From contig CP006667.1 of the NCBI GenBank assembly GCA_000471925.1, forward strand, positions 2,232,001-2,296,000: a stretch of DNA of 64,000 nucleotides, in the 5' to 3' direction. Shown here one piece after another: positions 27,854 to 38,547 of this stretch. The stretch comes from Ralstonia pickettii DTP0602 (GTDB taxonomy: Bacteria > Pseudomonadota > Gammaproteobacteria > Burkholderiales > Burkholderiaceae). The translations under genes were made by a program, and so were the position numbers. A model generated the notes under the pieces. It made no database searches and was not told where the DNA came from. It saw only the letters and a list, made by a program, of their open reading frames with translations. The stretch's first letter is position 1. Each line of letters begins with the position of its first letter.

Positions 27854-28394
27854 GTTCTTTCTCCGTGTCGGAGCGTGGGGAACGCTGGGGTGGCGGCACC
27901 GCAAAAAAGGGGCTTGCCTCGCCCATCGGCACGCCTACATTGCAGGTTTGTCATCTTCGCGTGCGCGCAGCGCGGCCAGCGACAAACTTGAACGGTAACG
28001 GCAAGGCTGTGAAACATGTGCGGCGCGCTCTAACTTTATTCACAACTTTGGCTTTTTCAAGGACCCGCTGACAGGCGTCGGACAAGCGCAAATGTCTTGC
28101 TTTGTCTTATTGCCTCCTCGAAGAAACCAGGCACCAGAATGAAGCACTGCAAAATGCCTTCAAGTCTTGCTCGCCTTTCGTCCGTGGGGTGATCGGGAAT
28201 CGCTCAATCGCCAGACAGCGTTCGCGCCATGGCTGCTCCTGCCATGTATGGTTGTAGCTGGATCGCTCGCTGACAAACGATTTTTCTGCCCGCGTCGCTT
28301 GCGTTTTTCTCAAGCGTTGGAAGGGGAGGAGCGCCCTTCCCCGCTCCTCCCGGATGTCATCGTTACACCCTGCGGCTTGCGCAACACGGCATGC
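27854..28394. other. Intergenic region, 541 bp, between paoA and the NTF2-like gene
   Basis: No credible gene is seen. The region should hold the paoABC promoter (right of 27853) and the 3' end of the NTF2-like transcript. A perfect 10-bp-stem hairpin lies at 28324-28351. Confidence 0.6.
28324..28351 (-). terminator. Hairpin downstream of the NTF2-like gene
   Basis: GGGAGGAGCG (28324-28333) pairs perfectly with CGCTCCTCCC (28342-28351) around an 8-nt loop, 44 bases past the stop codon. There is no immediate T run, so termination efficiency is uncertain. Confidence 0.45.
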
Positions 28395-28895
28395 TCAATT
28401 TGCAGGATTCGGTGTCACCCGTCGCCAGAATGCATCGAACGCAATGCTGTCGAAGAACGCGTACGCACGGACGATGCGACCGTCCTGCATCTGCAGGATC
28501 CAGGCGTAGGAATTGGCATAGCGCTGGCCATCCCGAGCGGTGCCACTGGCGTCGAAATGTGCGATCACCGTGTCCCCTTCTGCGTACAGCCGATGCACCG
28601 TGGGCACCAGTCGCGTCTGCATGCGCGCGTTGAAAGGACGGATTACCTCTACCAGGAAGGCATCCCGGCCTGGATAAGTCCGGGATGCCAGTGAATTGCC
28701 GGTGATGGTCCAGCGGACGTTGTCGGCGAGAAGATCATAGGGGCTGCCGGTGCCGTCACGCCAGGCATCGAAACTACGCGCGACCAGCGCGCGGTTGCGG
28801 TCTTCCTCCGGTGTCGCGGCGCTGGCCATCAGGTGCCACGTGCCGCTGGCGAGCAGCGCGGCGAACAGGAAAAAACGGGCGATGCGCCTGGACAT
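28395..28895 (-). CDS. Secreted NTF2/SnoaL-like protein
   Basis: This 166-residue protein has an N-terminal Sec signal (RIARFFLFAALLASG, cleavage near ASA). It is followed by a SnoaL-like cone fold with ARSFDAWRDGTGSPYDLLAD and the strand WTITGNSLASRTYPGRDAF. Such domains bind or isomerise small hydrophobic compounds. Catalytic residues cannot be assigned. No operon partner is seen; the small repeat protein 110 bp upstream on the same strand may share transcription. Confidence 0.8.
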   Translation of the reverse strand: MSRRIARFFLFAALLASGTWHLMASAATPEEDRNRALVARSFDAWRDGTGSPYDLLADNVRWTITGNSLASRTYPGRDAFLVEVIRPFNARMQTRLVPTVHRLYAEGDTVIAHFDASGTARDGQRYANSYAWILQMQDGRIVRAYAFFDSIAFDAFWRRVTPNPAN

Positions 28896-29005
28896 GATTC
28901 AACTCCTCAGGGAATTGCCAAAGCGGAGCCTCCGAGCCTGCCGGCAGTCGTAGCGGCATAGGAGACCCCGCTCACGGCGGCCGGGATCGGGGATAGGTGC
29001 GCGGG

Positions 29006-29320
29006 TCAGGCGCCTTCCGTGAACACGTCGCGGCGGCCGTTGTGCGCGCCATCGCTGAAGACATCGCGGCCGCCGATGCGGGCACCATCCACGAACGGAT
29101 TGCGGTTGCCGGTGCGCGCGCCGTCGACATACGGGTTGCGGGGGCCGTTGCGGGCGCCGTCGGTAAAGGCATCGACCGAGCGGGCCGGCGAGGACGACAC
29201 GCCGGCAGTGCCCATGCCGGCAACGAGCGAACCGGCATGGGCACTGCCGGCGGCCAGGGTGGCGCCAACGGCCAGGGTCACGGAAGCAACGGCAATCACG
29301 CGGGAGAAATGGGCAATCAT
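29006..29320 (-). CDS. Small secreted protein with 12-residue DGAR repeats
   Basis: In this 104-residue protein a signal peptide (to AGSAHA) is followed by four and a half 12-residue units built on (F/Y)-x-D-G-A-(R/H)-x-G-x-R-(N/D)-x, ending FTEGA. CAGGAG six bases upstream supports the ATG at 29320. No catalytic motif or cysteine is present in the mature part, so it is probably an extracytoplasmic repeat or linker protein. The same D-x-F-x-DGA core appears in the secreted repeat protein at 50650-51153, so the two look like one uncharacterised family. Function unknown. Confidence 0.75.
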   Translation of the reverse strand: MIAHFSRVIAVASVTLAVGATLAAGSAHAGSLVAGMGTAGVSSSPARSVDAFTDGARNGPRNPYVDGARTGNRNPFVDGARIGGRDVFSDGAHNGRRDVFTEGA

Positions 29321-29534
29321 GGTCAACTCCTGAGGGTACGGAAAATGGATGCTTGGGGCGGCTTGCGTTCAGTCAGTTGGAGCGCGTCGCCGTTGGAATC
29401 CACTCTAGAAGTCCGCCGCGGATAGCACTAGGGCGAGGAATGGGGATTGACTCGAAACCAATGGTTGATAACCCAGCGGTGCAGTGGAGGAAGGGAGGAA
29501 GCCAACGCCAACAGCTCAGGGCCTTCGGTCCGCC

Positions 29535-30560
29535 CTATCGGGCGACGTACGGAAATCCATACTGTTCGCTCAGCCGGTCTAGCCGTGTGCGTATGCGGTC
29601 CAGCTCGCCGGCCAGCTGCCGCGCCATGATCGGAAGCGGCCCCGGCTCCGGGTTCGCCGCGCCCGCCGGCGGAGCCGGAGGCAAGGCCGGCGTTGGCAAT
29701 GGCGCCTGGCCGGCTTCGAGCGCGTCGGCCATTGCCAGCAATGCGGCATCGATGCCCGGGTCGTCGCCCTCGCGAAGGCCAGCCTCCTGTTCGATCGTGG
29801 CCATGAGTTCCAGCGCGCTGATACACACGCGAGCGCCATGCTGGATTTCTTCCAGGTCGGCGGCCGGCACACCGGTCTCCTTGGCCACTGAGGGAATCAG
29901 CCCGCGCAGCGGGATCAGCTTTGCGCCCAGGTCCAGCATTGTCGTCCGCAGCTCCGCGGCGTCGGCGAAGCCGTACTGCATCCTTGTGTGGGCCGACATA
30001 CTGGCCCGCAACAGCCCGGCAAGCCGGATGCGCCATGAATACGAGGCATAGGCCGGCAACGCAAACGAAAATACCAGCGCAATCGCGGTACCGATGAACA
30101 CGTCAACGGTGCGCCAGAACGCATCATGGATGTTCTGTTCGCCATGGCCCGCGGTAATCACCGCCGTGATCGCTGCAAGCAGCGCGATATAGCCACCCTT
30201 GCCGATGGCGTGGTAGGCGCAATAGCCGCAGACCAAGGCCAACAGCGCATACGTCAGCAACGGCGCGCCAAAGTATGACTGCTGCACGATCAGCGCGAAA
30301 CCAACCAGTGCCCCGATCAACGTACCGAGCCCACGTTCGGCGGCGCGGCGCCGGATGTTGCCGTGGTGCTGGAGCCCACCGATGACTACCAGCACGGTGA
30401 TGGTGGCCCACTCCCCATGCGGGATTTCGATGCCGGTGGTCAGGGCAATCGACACCAGCAACGCGAGCGCGACGCGCGTGGCGTGGAACAGTCTGGCCTG
30501 CCGGAAACGCCAGTTCGAGTCGAACAGCACATCGGTGGTCTTGCGCAGGATATCGAGCAT
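29535..30560 (-). CDS. FUSC-family inner-membrane protein (aromatic-acid-exporter-like)
   Basis: This 341-residue protein has six to seven hydrophobic helices in the first 170 residues, with the FUSC signature GEWATITVLVVIGGLQHHG followed by RRRAAERGLGT. The C-terminal cytoplasmic part is Pro/Ala-rich with a helical end. Relatives (YeeA, AaeB, fusaric-acid resistance) export aromatic or weak acids. I chose the ATG at 30560, where the conserved DILRKTTDVLF segment begins. No periplasmic adaptor gene is adjacent, so it may act alone. Confidence 0.85.
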   Translation of the reverse strand: MLDILRKTTDVLFDSNWRFRQARLFHATRVALALLVSIALTTGIEIPHGEWATITVLVVIGGLQHHGNIRRRAAERGLGTLIGALVGFALIVQQSYFGAPLLTYALLALVCGYCAYHAIGKGGYIALLAAITAVITAGHGEQNIHDAFWRTVDVFIGTAIALVFSFALPAYASYSWRIRLAGLLRASMSAHTRMQYGFADAAELRTTMLDLGAKLIPLRGLIPSVAKETGVPAADLEEIQHGARVCISALELMATIEQEAGLREGDDPGIDAALLAMADALEAGQAPLPTPALPPAPPAGAANPEPGPLPIMARQLAGELDRIRTRLDRLSEQYGFPYVAR

Positions 30561-30704
30561 GGTTGCGTTGCGTCGGGGGCATGGCGTGCGTTCCCGCGCG
30601 ACAGCCGGCAAGCCGCTGGCGCATGCTTGACTGTTCTGATAACGGGTGCAGCCAGGAGTATTCAAGACTGCACCCGTCGCGGGCGCAAGCGGACGACAAA
30701 ACCC

Positions 30705-31007
30705 CTAGATGTCGGGGGCAACCAGAAGCCCACTTTTCACGGTGTGGATCATCGCAAGGCGGTCTTCGACTGCCTTGCGCAGGACTTCGCGGCCCCTGAA
30801 CGGATCCGTCAGGAAACCGGCGTACTGGCTTGCCCGAATCTGCACCTTGAGACTCATCGTCGTCGATCCGCTCTCCGGCCATGTCACCAGGAACGCCGGA
30901 TGGCTGTCTGCGCACTCAACGAAAGCAGTGTCAGGGGACGGAAAACAGGAGTCAGCCCCCTGGGCAAGGAACTGGAGATCCTTGTCCTTGAACTCGTAGG
31001 TTGCCAT
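30705..31007 (-). CDS. Conserved-looking hypothetical protein, 100 aa
   Basis: The start MATYEFKDKDLQFLAQG is preceded by GGGAGAAAGAA, a good ribosome site, which decides the start over longer frames. It is a soluble mixed alpha/beta protein without signal or membrane segment. One visible stretch is HPAFLVTWPESGSTTMSLKV. I do not recognise a family. It is isolated, 144 bp upstream of the FUSC gene on the same strand. Confidence 0.6.
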   Translation of the reverse strand: MATYEFKDKDLQFLAQGADSCFPSPDTAFVECADSHPAFLVTWPESGSTTMSLKVQIRASQYAGFLTDPFRGREVLRKAVEDRLAMIHTVKSGLLVAPDI

Positions 31008-31357
31008 TTCTTTCTCCCATCGCTCGGAAGATCGTGGCGTGAAAGTCATTATTGCGGGCAGCCGCCGCATCTGCTCATTCCAATGGTAGTGCAGGCGGTA
31101 CTCGCCTGGAGCAACACTGAAGCGATCAATCAGATCGTGAGCGGCACGGGGCGCAGCTTTGATGAAGGGCGGCCCAGGGATCGGGCGTCCCGCTGGTGAC
31201 CTGCCGACCGGACTGTAACTTGAATTGTCCCGGGCGGTTTTTTTTGCCACAGTCACCTTAACCGATCGTTGTCTCTGTTCGGCAAGCCGTCCGGGAACGC
31301 AAAAGTGGACGGATCGGACCAGCGCCGTACCTGATCCGAATGGAAACAAGGAGTTGC
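31008..31357. other. Intergenic region, 350 bp
   Basis: This region lies between divergently transcribed small genes. It contains a T8 run near 31238-31245 without a convincing stem. No gene is supported; it presumably carries two promoters. Confidence 0.5.
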
Positions 31358-31651
31358 ATGCGCGCTCGCTCACGCCCCTCCAACGCCCGCTACCGCTGGC
31401 TGTGGCAGCTCTCGGCCGCAGGTTGGGGGCACTGCGGCCTGGCCTATGTCAGCGGCACACTGCTTGCACCGCGCTGGTGGCCTGCAAGGGAGGCCATGCC
31501 CCTGCGGGACCGATACTCTTCGCGGCGCACGGCGCTGGTGCTGTACACCTTTGCCTATCGTGGCGGTGGGGCGCCCGCCGGCACCATGCCACCGCGCGAT
31601 GGCTTTTCCTGGCGGTACCAGTATTGGGCGAATGGGGCTGGAGTGGCCTGA
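31358..31651 (+). CDS. Hypothetical protein, 97 aa
   Basis: The ATG at 31358 has AAGGAG at ideal spacing, the main reason to list it. The product is Arg/Trp/Gly-rich with one weak hydrophobic stretch ([11 protein letters not shown]) and no family match that I know. It lies 82 bp upstream of the YyaL-type gene, same strand, and could be its leader cistron. A spurious frame cannot be excluded. Confidence 0.4.
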   Translation: MRARSRPSNARYRWLWQLSAAGWGHCGLAYVSGTLLAPRWWPAREAMPLRDRYSSRRTALVLYTFAYRGGGAPAGTMPPRDGFSWRYQYWANGAGVA

Positions 31652-31733
31652 TGCTGGAAACCAGCGACGCACTTGCCGGGCGTCTTGTTCTGCGCCGCCA
31701 CAGTTGTCCCACCGGCCCAGGCTGGAGATCACG

Positions 31734-33722
<1,989 letters not shown>

Positions 33723-33732
33723 CTGTGCGCCC

Positions 33733-34185
33733 TTAGTGAATCTGCATGCCGCGCATGGCATGAATCCGCTCATGATGCTGCTTCAACGCATCATACTGGC
33801 GCTGAAGCGCTGCGCTGGCCTCTGGTGGCAGCGGCTTCATCATGACGGACTGATACTCACGCCTGGCAGCATCTTCCTCGTGCTCGCACATCCCCAGCAC
33901 GGCGTCGTCATTGTTTGGCTGCAGCATGTGGCGGAACGCCATCCAACCGCGGAACAGCGTGCCATTCATGCTACCCCGGTCAGCCGGCTGGCCGCCCATT
34001 GCACTGACCAGGGACTGCAGTTCCCTCACCGACGCCCGGTAGGAATCCGCGGTACTGGTCAGAATGTCGCGGAGCTGCGCATCGCGCACTTCACTGGCAC
34101 CGCTCATGCAGGCCAGTTCGCTGTCCTTGCCAGCCTCGATCAGCTGGTTCAGCGCCAGGACAGTTTGCTGCTGGTTGTCGCCCAT
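33733..34185 (-). CDS. PA2169/DUF2383-family four-helix-bundle protein
   Basis: This 150-residue all-helical protein opens with QQTVLALNQLIEAGKDSELA and contains the conserved GWMAFRHML and MCEHEEDAARREYQ segments, typical of the DUF2383 ferritin-like group. GGGAG precedes the ATG. The function is unknown; relatives are induced in stress or stationary phase. It is a single gene, convergent with the YyaL-type gene. Confidence 0.88.
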   Translation of the reverse strand: MGDNQQQTVLALNQLIEAGKDSELACMSGASEVRDAQLRDILTSTADSYRASVRELQSLVSAMGGQPADRGSMNGTLFRGWMAFRHMLQPNNDDAVLGMCEHEEDAARREYQSVMMKPLPPEASAALQRQYDALKQHHERIHAMRGMQIH

Positions 34186-34398
34186 GGAATTCTCCCAACA
34201 TGTACAGGCGTCGGAGACGCCGTCAACATGAATCGGCCGGTTCGCGCCGGGCCCCAGCTGCCTGCTCGTTCACAGCGTTCACAGGCAAGGCGTGACTCCA
34301 TGATAGGAGATGCCCGAACCCTGGCGGGAAGGTGTCCGGCTCGCTACAGGCGTTAGCTGCGGGAGCAGGAATTTCGATCAGGAAGGGCCTGATGCGCC

Positions 34399-37300
34399 TT
34401 ATTCGATGCGCGATGCCGCTTCCAACCGCTCCAGTGCCGCAGCAATGGCACCCAGTGACTCATTCAGACCGGCCGCCTGTGCCTCGTCCCTGAGCAGCCG
34501 CAACCGGGCGCAAAGCGCGGGCGTGCTCCCGCCCCCCTCTTCCCGTCCGGCGTAGATCAGGGCGCGGCCCCTGCGGATCAGGAAGTCTCCCCAGGGAAAC
34601 GGCTCATGCTGCATGTAGTCCTGTAGCGCCGCCAGGTAGCGTTCGGCTTCCTGCCACCGGCGCGCGGCCAGTGAAACTTCGATTGCAGCTTCGAGCAGGT
34701 CGACGTGGCAATGGCTCACGCAGCCCTGGGCCAGAATGGCCTCGCCCTGGCGCAGGGCATCGAGCTGCTTGTCCGGATCGCGCGTGGTGCGCGCAAGGAA
34801 TGCCAGCACGGTTGGCCCTGAATACCGCACGCCGCTGGCGTGGCTCAGCTGCAGCGCCTCGTCGAGCAGGGACTCTGCCTCCTGCACCTGGCCGAGCGCG
34901 CCGATGGCCAGGCCAAGCCGCGCCAGCACTTCAGCCTCGAAGCGCCGGGCCCCCAACCGGCGCGTCAGCGCCAGTGCCAGCCGCGCGTGCGCTTCGGCAC
35001 GCAGCCAGTCGCCGGCGAGCTGCGCGGTCGATGTCATCACGTCGTAGGCCAGCATTTCGCTGCGCGCATCGTTGATGCGCCGCGCCAGGCGCAGCCCTTC
35101 GTCGCAACTGGCCTGCGCGGCCGCAAGCTGGTTGCGGAACAGTTCCACCGCGCCCACCATCGACAGGTTGGCACATTCGATGCGGATGAAGCCGTGCACC
35201 CGCGCCAGCTCGACGCAGCGGACAAAATGCGCATGCGCGGTCAGCATGCGGCCCTGCTGGTAGTACGCGTCACCGAGGCCACCGAGAGCTCGCGCCTCGC
35301 CCAGCACCGAACCGGCCGCCCTAGCATGGCCGAGGGCGCGCTGGTGGGCGGCGAGACACGCGTCCATGTCGCCCATCGGGAAATAGAGATTGCCGCGCAG
35401 CGATTCGATCTCGGCCAGCCGCTCGGGCTGGCCAAGGGCAGCGGCAGCCTGCTCCGCCTCGCGCAGCGCCGCCAGGGCTTCGTCATAGCGGTCGAGCAGG
35501 CGCAAGGCGGCCGCCGTGCCGAGCCACACCCGTGCCCGCTGTGCCGCATCGGTCGCCAGCAATTGCGCTTGCCGAAAGGCCTGCAGGGATTCCGTCGGCA
35601 GGCCCAGGTCAAGTGCCAGCTCGCCGTGCAGGCAGGCAAGCGTGTGCCTGCAGGTGTCGTCGCTATCCAGGCGCTGCGCACGCTCGACCAGGCGCAGCGC
35701 GCGCTCGCCGCGGAAGTGTGCTGCCTCATGGCGCGCCGCGGATGCATAGGCCTCAGGCGCACGTGGATCGCCTGCGGCATCCAGGTGCTCGGCCACCAGC
35801 GCCGGGTCCCGCCCTTCGTACCAGGCGGCCGCGCGCCGGTGCAGATTCTGTCGCCGCGACTTGAGCAGCGAGGCGTACACCGCCTCATGGATCAGCGCGT
35901 GCATGAACAAGTAGTCTTCGCCTTCCGGCCGGGCCATGGCCTCCTGCACCAGGCGCTCGCAAGCGTACGCGGGATCCTCGATCAAATGCCGCAGCGCGGC
36001 CGGGCCAAAGCGCTGGCCCAGTACGGCAGCGGCCTGCAGCGCCTGCCGGTCGGCGGCACCGAACCGGTCCAGCCGCGCCAGCACGATGCTCTGCAGCGTC
36101 CCGGGCAACTCGTCCGCGCCCGCCTCCGCGCCGCGCAGCAACTGGTCGAGAAACAGTGGATTCCCCTCGGCCCGGCGAATACAGGAAGCGGCCACGGCAG
36201 GATCGACCTGCCGATGGCAGGCTGCCAGTTCGTGCGCCTCGGTATCGTCGAGCGGCCCGAGGTCGATGGTGGTCAGCGACGCGCCCTGGCTGGTCGCCCG
36301 CCAGGCCGCATCGAGCGGGTCGTGCTCCGGGCGTACGGTCAGCACCAGGATCAGCGCGTGGCTGCGGGTTGCCGCCGCCAGCTGCGCCAGGCAATCGAGC
36401 ACCGTGCGCTCGGCCCAGTGGACGTCCTCAACCACGATCAGCTGCGCCCGCGCGGCACTGCGGCGGGTGGCCAGTGTCGCCATCAATCGCTGTGCGCCGC
36501 GTTGCCGGCTGGCGGCGTCCATCGCGGCCAGTGCGGCGGCCTGCTCCGCGGACTGGGGCAGTTCTAACATGTCGCGAGCGAACACAAGGTCGTCTTCGCC
36601 GAGTTGCAGGGCTGCGAGCGCTTGCTCGATTGCCGCGCCTGTCGCTTCTTCGGCGCCGCAGCCATCCGCCTCCGCACGAGGCGCGGCGCCAAGCAGACTG
36701 CGCGCGAGCATGCGCAAGGGATCGCCGCCGCTGCCGGCGCCGAAGTCGAGCACAAGCGCCCGGTGTGCCTCCAGGCCATGCTCGCGCGCCAGCGCGACGA
36801 AGCGGTCGGCGAGCCGGCTCTTGCCGATGCCCGCCTCGCCGCGGATCAGCACGACCCGGCCATGGCCGGACCGCAGGCAGCTGTCGGCAACGCCGGCGAG
36901 CTGGGCCAGCTCCGCTTGCCGCCCGACAAAGGCGTGCTGCGCCGGTGCCTGTTCCACGCCGAGGAAGCGCCGCACGCGCCAGAGCGGAATCGGCTCGGCC
37001 ACGCCGGGGAGCACGGCCTGTGCCACGCAGTCGGCTTCGAGGCGTCCGGGCAGCGCCTGGTAGACCCGGTTAGACACCATGGTTGCGCCAGGCTCGACGC
37101 GCTCCATCGCCTGCAAGGCCACGCCAACCGGCCCGCCGGTCAGCGTCATGCCGCTGTCGCCGCGGGCCGCCAGCACTTGGCCGCTGGCCAGGCCTACGCG
37201 CGCCAGCAGCCTGGCGTTGGCGGATTGCGCCAGCCGCGCCAGACCGGCATGCAGCGCCCCGGCGGTGTGCAGGGCGCGCTCGGCGTCATTCCCATGCGCC

Positions 37301-38289
37301 ACCGGAACGCCAAACACGATGGTCAGCCGGGTGCCGATTTCATCGGTGATATGGCCGCCGCAGGCGCTGGCCAATGCCCTGGCCTGCTGGCGCCAACGGG
37401 CAAGGGCCTCGTGCAATGGCTCGGGTTCCAGGCCAGCGCTGCTATCGTCCAGGCTGGCTACCAGGACCACTGCGTGGCGCAGCTGCGGCTCGGAAGCCAT
37501 TGCGGCCGAGGCAGGTGGCACCACGGCACCGTCGTCAGCGGCCGGCATGCCAGCCACCGGCTCGCGGCGGGCCCGCAGCATTGCCTGGTACAGCGCCTCG
37601 GTCTCGGGCTCAGGCGATACCCCGAGTTCGCGTTGCAACGCCGCCCGACACAAGCGGTACTGCTTGAGCGCCAGCGCCTGCCGGCCCTGGCGTTCATACA
37701 GCCGGATCAGCGTCCGGTGCACGCTTTCCTGCAACGGATCGAGGGCAAGAAGCCGGGTGGCAGTGGCGATGGCCCGCTCCGTCTCGCCAGCCTGCTCGTG
37801 GTGCGCCAGCGACCTGGCCATGGCCGCCAACGCCACGCCGCGCAGACGCTCGCGTTCGATCGCCAGCCAGTGGTCGAACGCCGGCGCGGCGGCATGAAAG
37901 CCCTCCAGCAAGTCACCCCGGTACAGCGCCGCGGCGCGCTCCAGCGACGCGGGCGTGGCTTCACGGGCACACTGCTCGAACTCGCACACGTCGACCTCGA
38001 TTTCGCCGAGCGTCACGCAGTCGGCTTCCGCCAGCACCACGTGCTGGCCAGCTTCTTCCAGTGCGCGCCGCGCCGCGCTGAGTGCCTGGCGCAGGCTGCT
38101 GCGCGCCTGTTCGGTATTGCTTTCGGCCCAGCACAGTGCGGCCAGCTTGTCGCGCGGCTGGGCACGCCCTTGCGCCAGCGCGAGATAGGCCAGCACGGCG
38201 CGCGCCTTGCGGGCAGAAAGCGAAATCGGCGTTCCGTCTGCAGAACTCAGCTGGAAGCCGCCGAACAGGTCAAGACGGGCGCGGGCCAT
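34399..38289 (-). CDS. Giant SARP-like regulator: winged helix, BTAD, cyclase-like, AAA ATPase, TPR
   Basis: This 1296-residue protein has several domains in order. First come an OmpR-type winged helix (1-95, with ARKARAVLAYLALAQG) and a bacterial transcriptional activator domain (100-240). A degenerate class III nucleotidyl-cyclase-like domain follows (about 270-440; VGLASGQVLAARGDSGMTL present, metal aspartates not evident). An AfsR/MalT-type ATPase has P-loop GEAGIGKS (484-491) and VVEDVHWAE. Long TPR helices run to the end. It probably senses ligand or protein through the TPR part and activates transcription. It is divergent from a TTC38-like TPR gene, its likely target. The ATG at 38289 is chosen at MARARLDLFGG. 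Confidence 0.88.
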   Translation of the reverse strand: MARARLDLFGGFQLSSADGTPISLSARKARAVLAYLALAQGRAQPRDKLAALCWAESNTEQARSSLRQALSAARRALEEAGQHVVLAEADCVTLGEIEVDVCEFEQCAREATPASLERAAALYRGDLLEGFHAAAPAFDHWLAIERERLRGVALAAMARSLAHHEQAGETERAIATATRLLALDPLQESVHRTLIRLYERQGRQALALKQYRLCRAALQRELGVSPEPETEALYQAMLRARREPVAGMPAADDGAVVPPASAAMASEPQLRHAVVLVASLDDSSAGLEPEPLHEALARWRQQARALASACGGHITDEIGTRLTIVFGVPVAHGNDAERALHTAGALHAGLARLAQSANARLLARVGLASGQVLAARGDSGMTLTGGPVGVALQAMERVEPGATMVSNRVYQALPGRLEADCVAQAVLPGVAEPIPLWRVRRFLGVEQAPAQHAFVGRQAELAQLAGVADSCLRSGHGRVVLIRGEAGIGKSRLADRFVALAREHGLEAHRALVLDFGAGSGGDPLRMLARSLLGAAPRAEADGCGAEEATGAAIEQALAALQLGEDDLVFARDMLELPQSAEQAAALAAMDAASRQRGAQRLMATLATRRSAARAQLIVVEDVHWAERTVLDCLAQLAAATRSHALILVLTVRPEHDPLDAAWRATSQGASLTTIDLGPLDDTEAHELAACHRQVDPAVAASCIRRAEGNPLFLDQLLRGAEAGADELPGTLQSIVLARLDRFGAADRQALQAAAVLGQRFGPAALRHLIEDPAYACERLVQEAMARPEGEDYLFMHALIHEAVYASLLKSRRQNLHRRAAAWYEGRDPALVAEHLDAAGDPRAPEAYASAARHEAAHFRGERALRLVERAQRLDSDDTCRHTLACLHGELALDLGLPTESLQAFRQAQLLATDAAQRARVWLGTAAALRLLDRYDEALAALREAEQAAAALGQPERLAEIESLRGNLYFPMGDMDACLAAHQRALGHARAAGSVLGEARALGGLGDAYYQQGRMLTAHAHFVRCVELARVHGFIRIECANLSMVGAVELFRNQLAAAQASCDEGLRLARRINDARSEMLAYDVMTSTAQLAGDWLRAEAHARLALALTRRLGARRFEAEVLARLGLAIGALGQVQEAESLLDEALQLSHASGVRYSGPTVLAFLARTTRDPDKQLDALRQGEAILAQGCVSHCHVDLLEAAIEVSLAARRWQEAERYLAALQDYMQHEPFPWGDFLIRRGRALIYAGREEGGGSTPALCARLRLLRDEAQAAGLNESLGAIAAALERLEAASRIE

Positions 38290-38547
38290 GATAGGGAAAC
38301 CTGAAAGCCCATCATTTATAGGCGACGGCACGGGCCCGTGCGCGCCTCGGCAGCACAAAGATACGAAGCCGGTACTTCCTGGCCTGCCGCAATTTTCACG
38401 CTTCTTTCACGCTGGATTGCCGCGCCCGTTCACGCCGGCTACCTAGCATGACGACAACCCCGGCCCGCGTGGCATCTGTCAAAGCAGGCGAACAGGGGGC
38501 CGCCATCGAGGCAAGCGCTGCCTCAGTCACACTGGAAGGATTGCGTC

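Noticed and set aside
31234..31250. T8 run considered as a terminator
   Set aside because: No stable stem precedes it on either strand.
34840..38304. Two long plus-strand frames over the SARP-like gene
   Set aside because: Shadows of the minus-strand multi-domain protein; no motif recognised.
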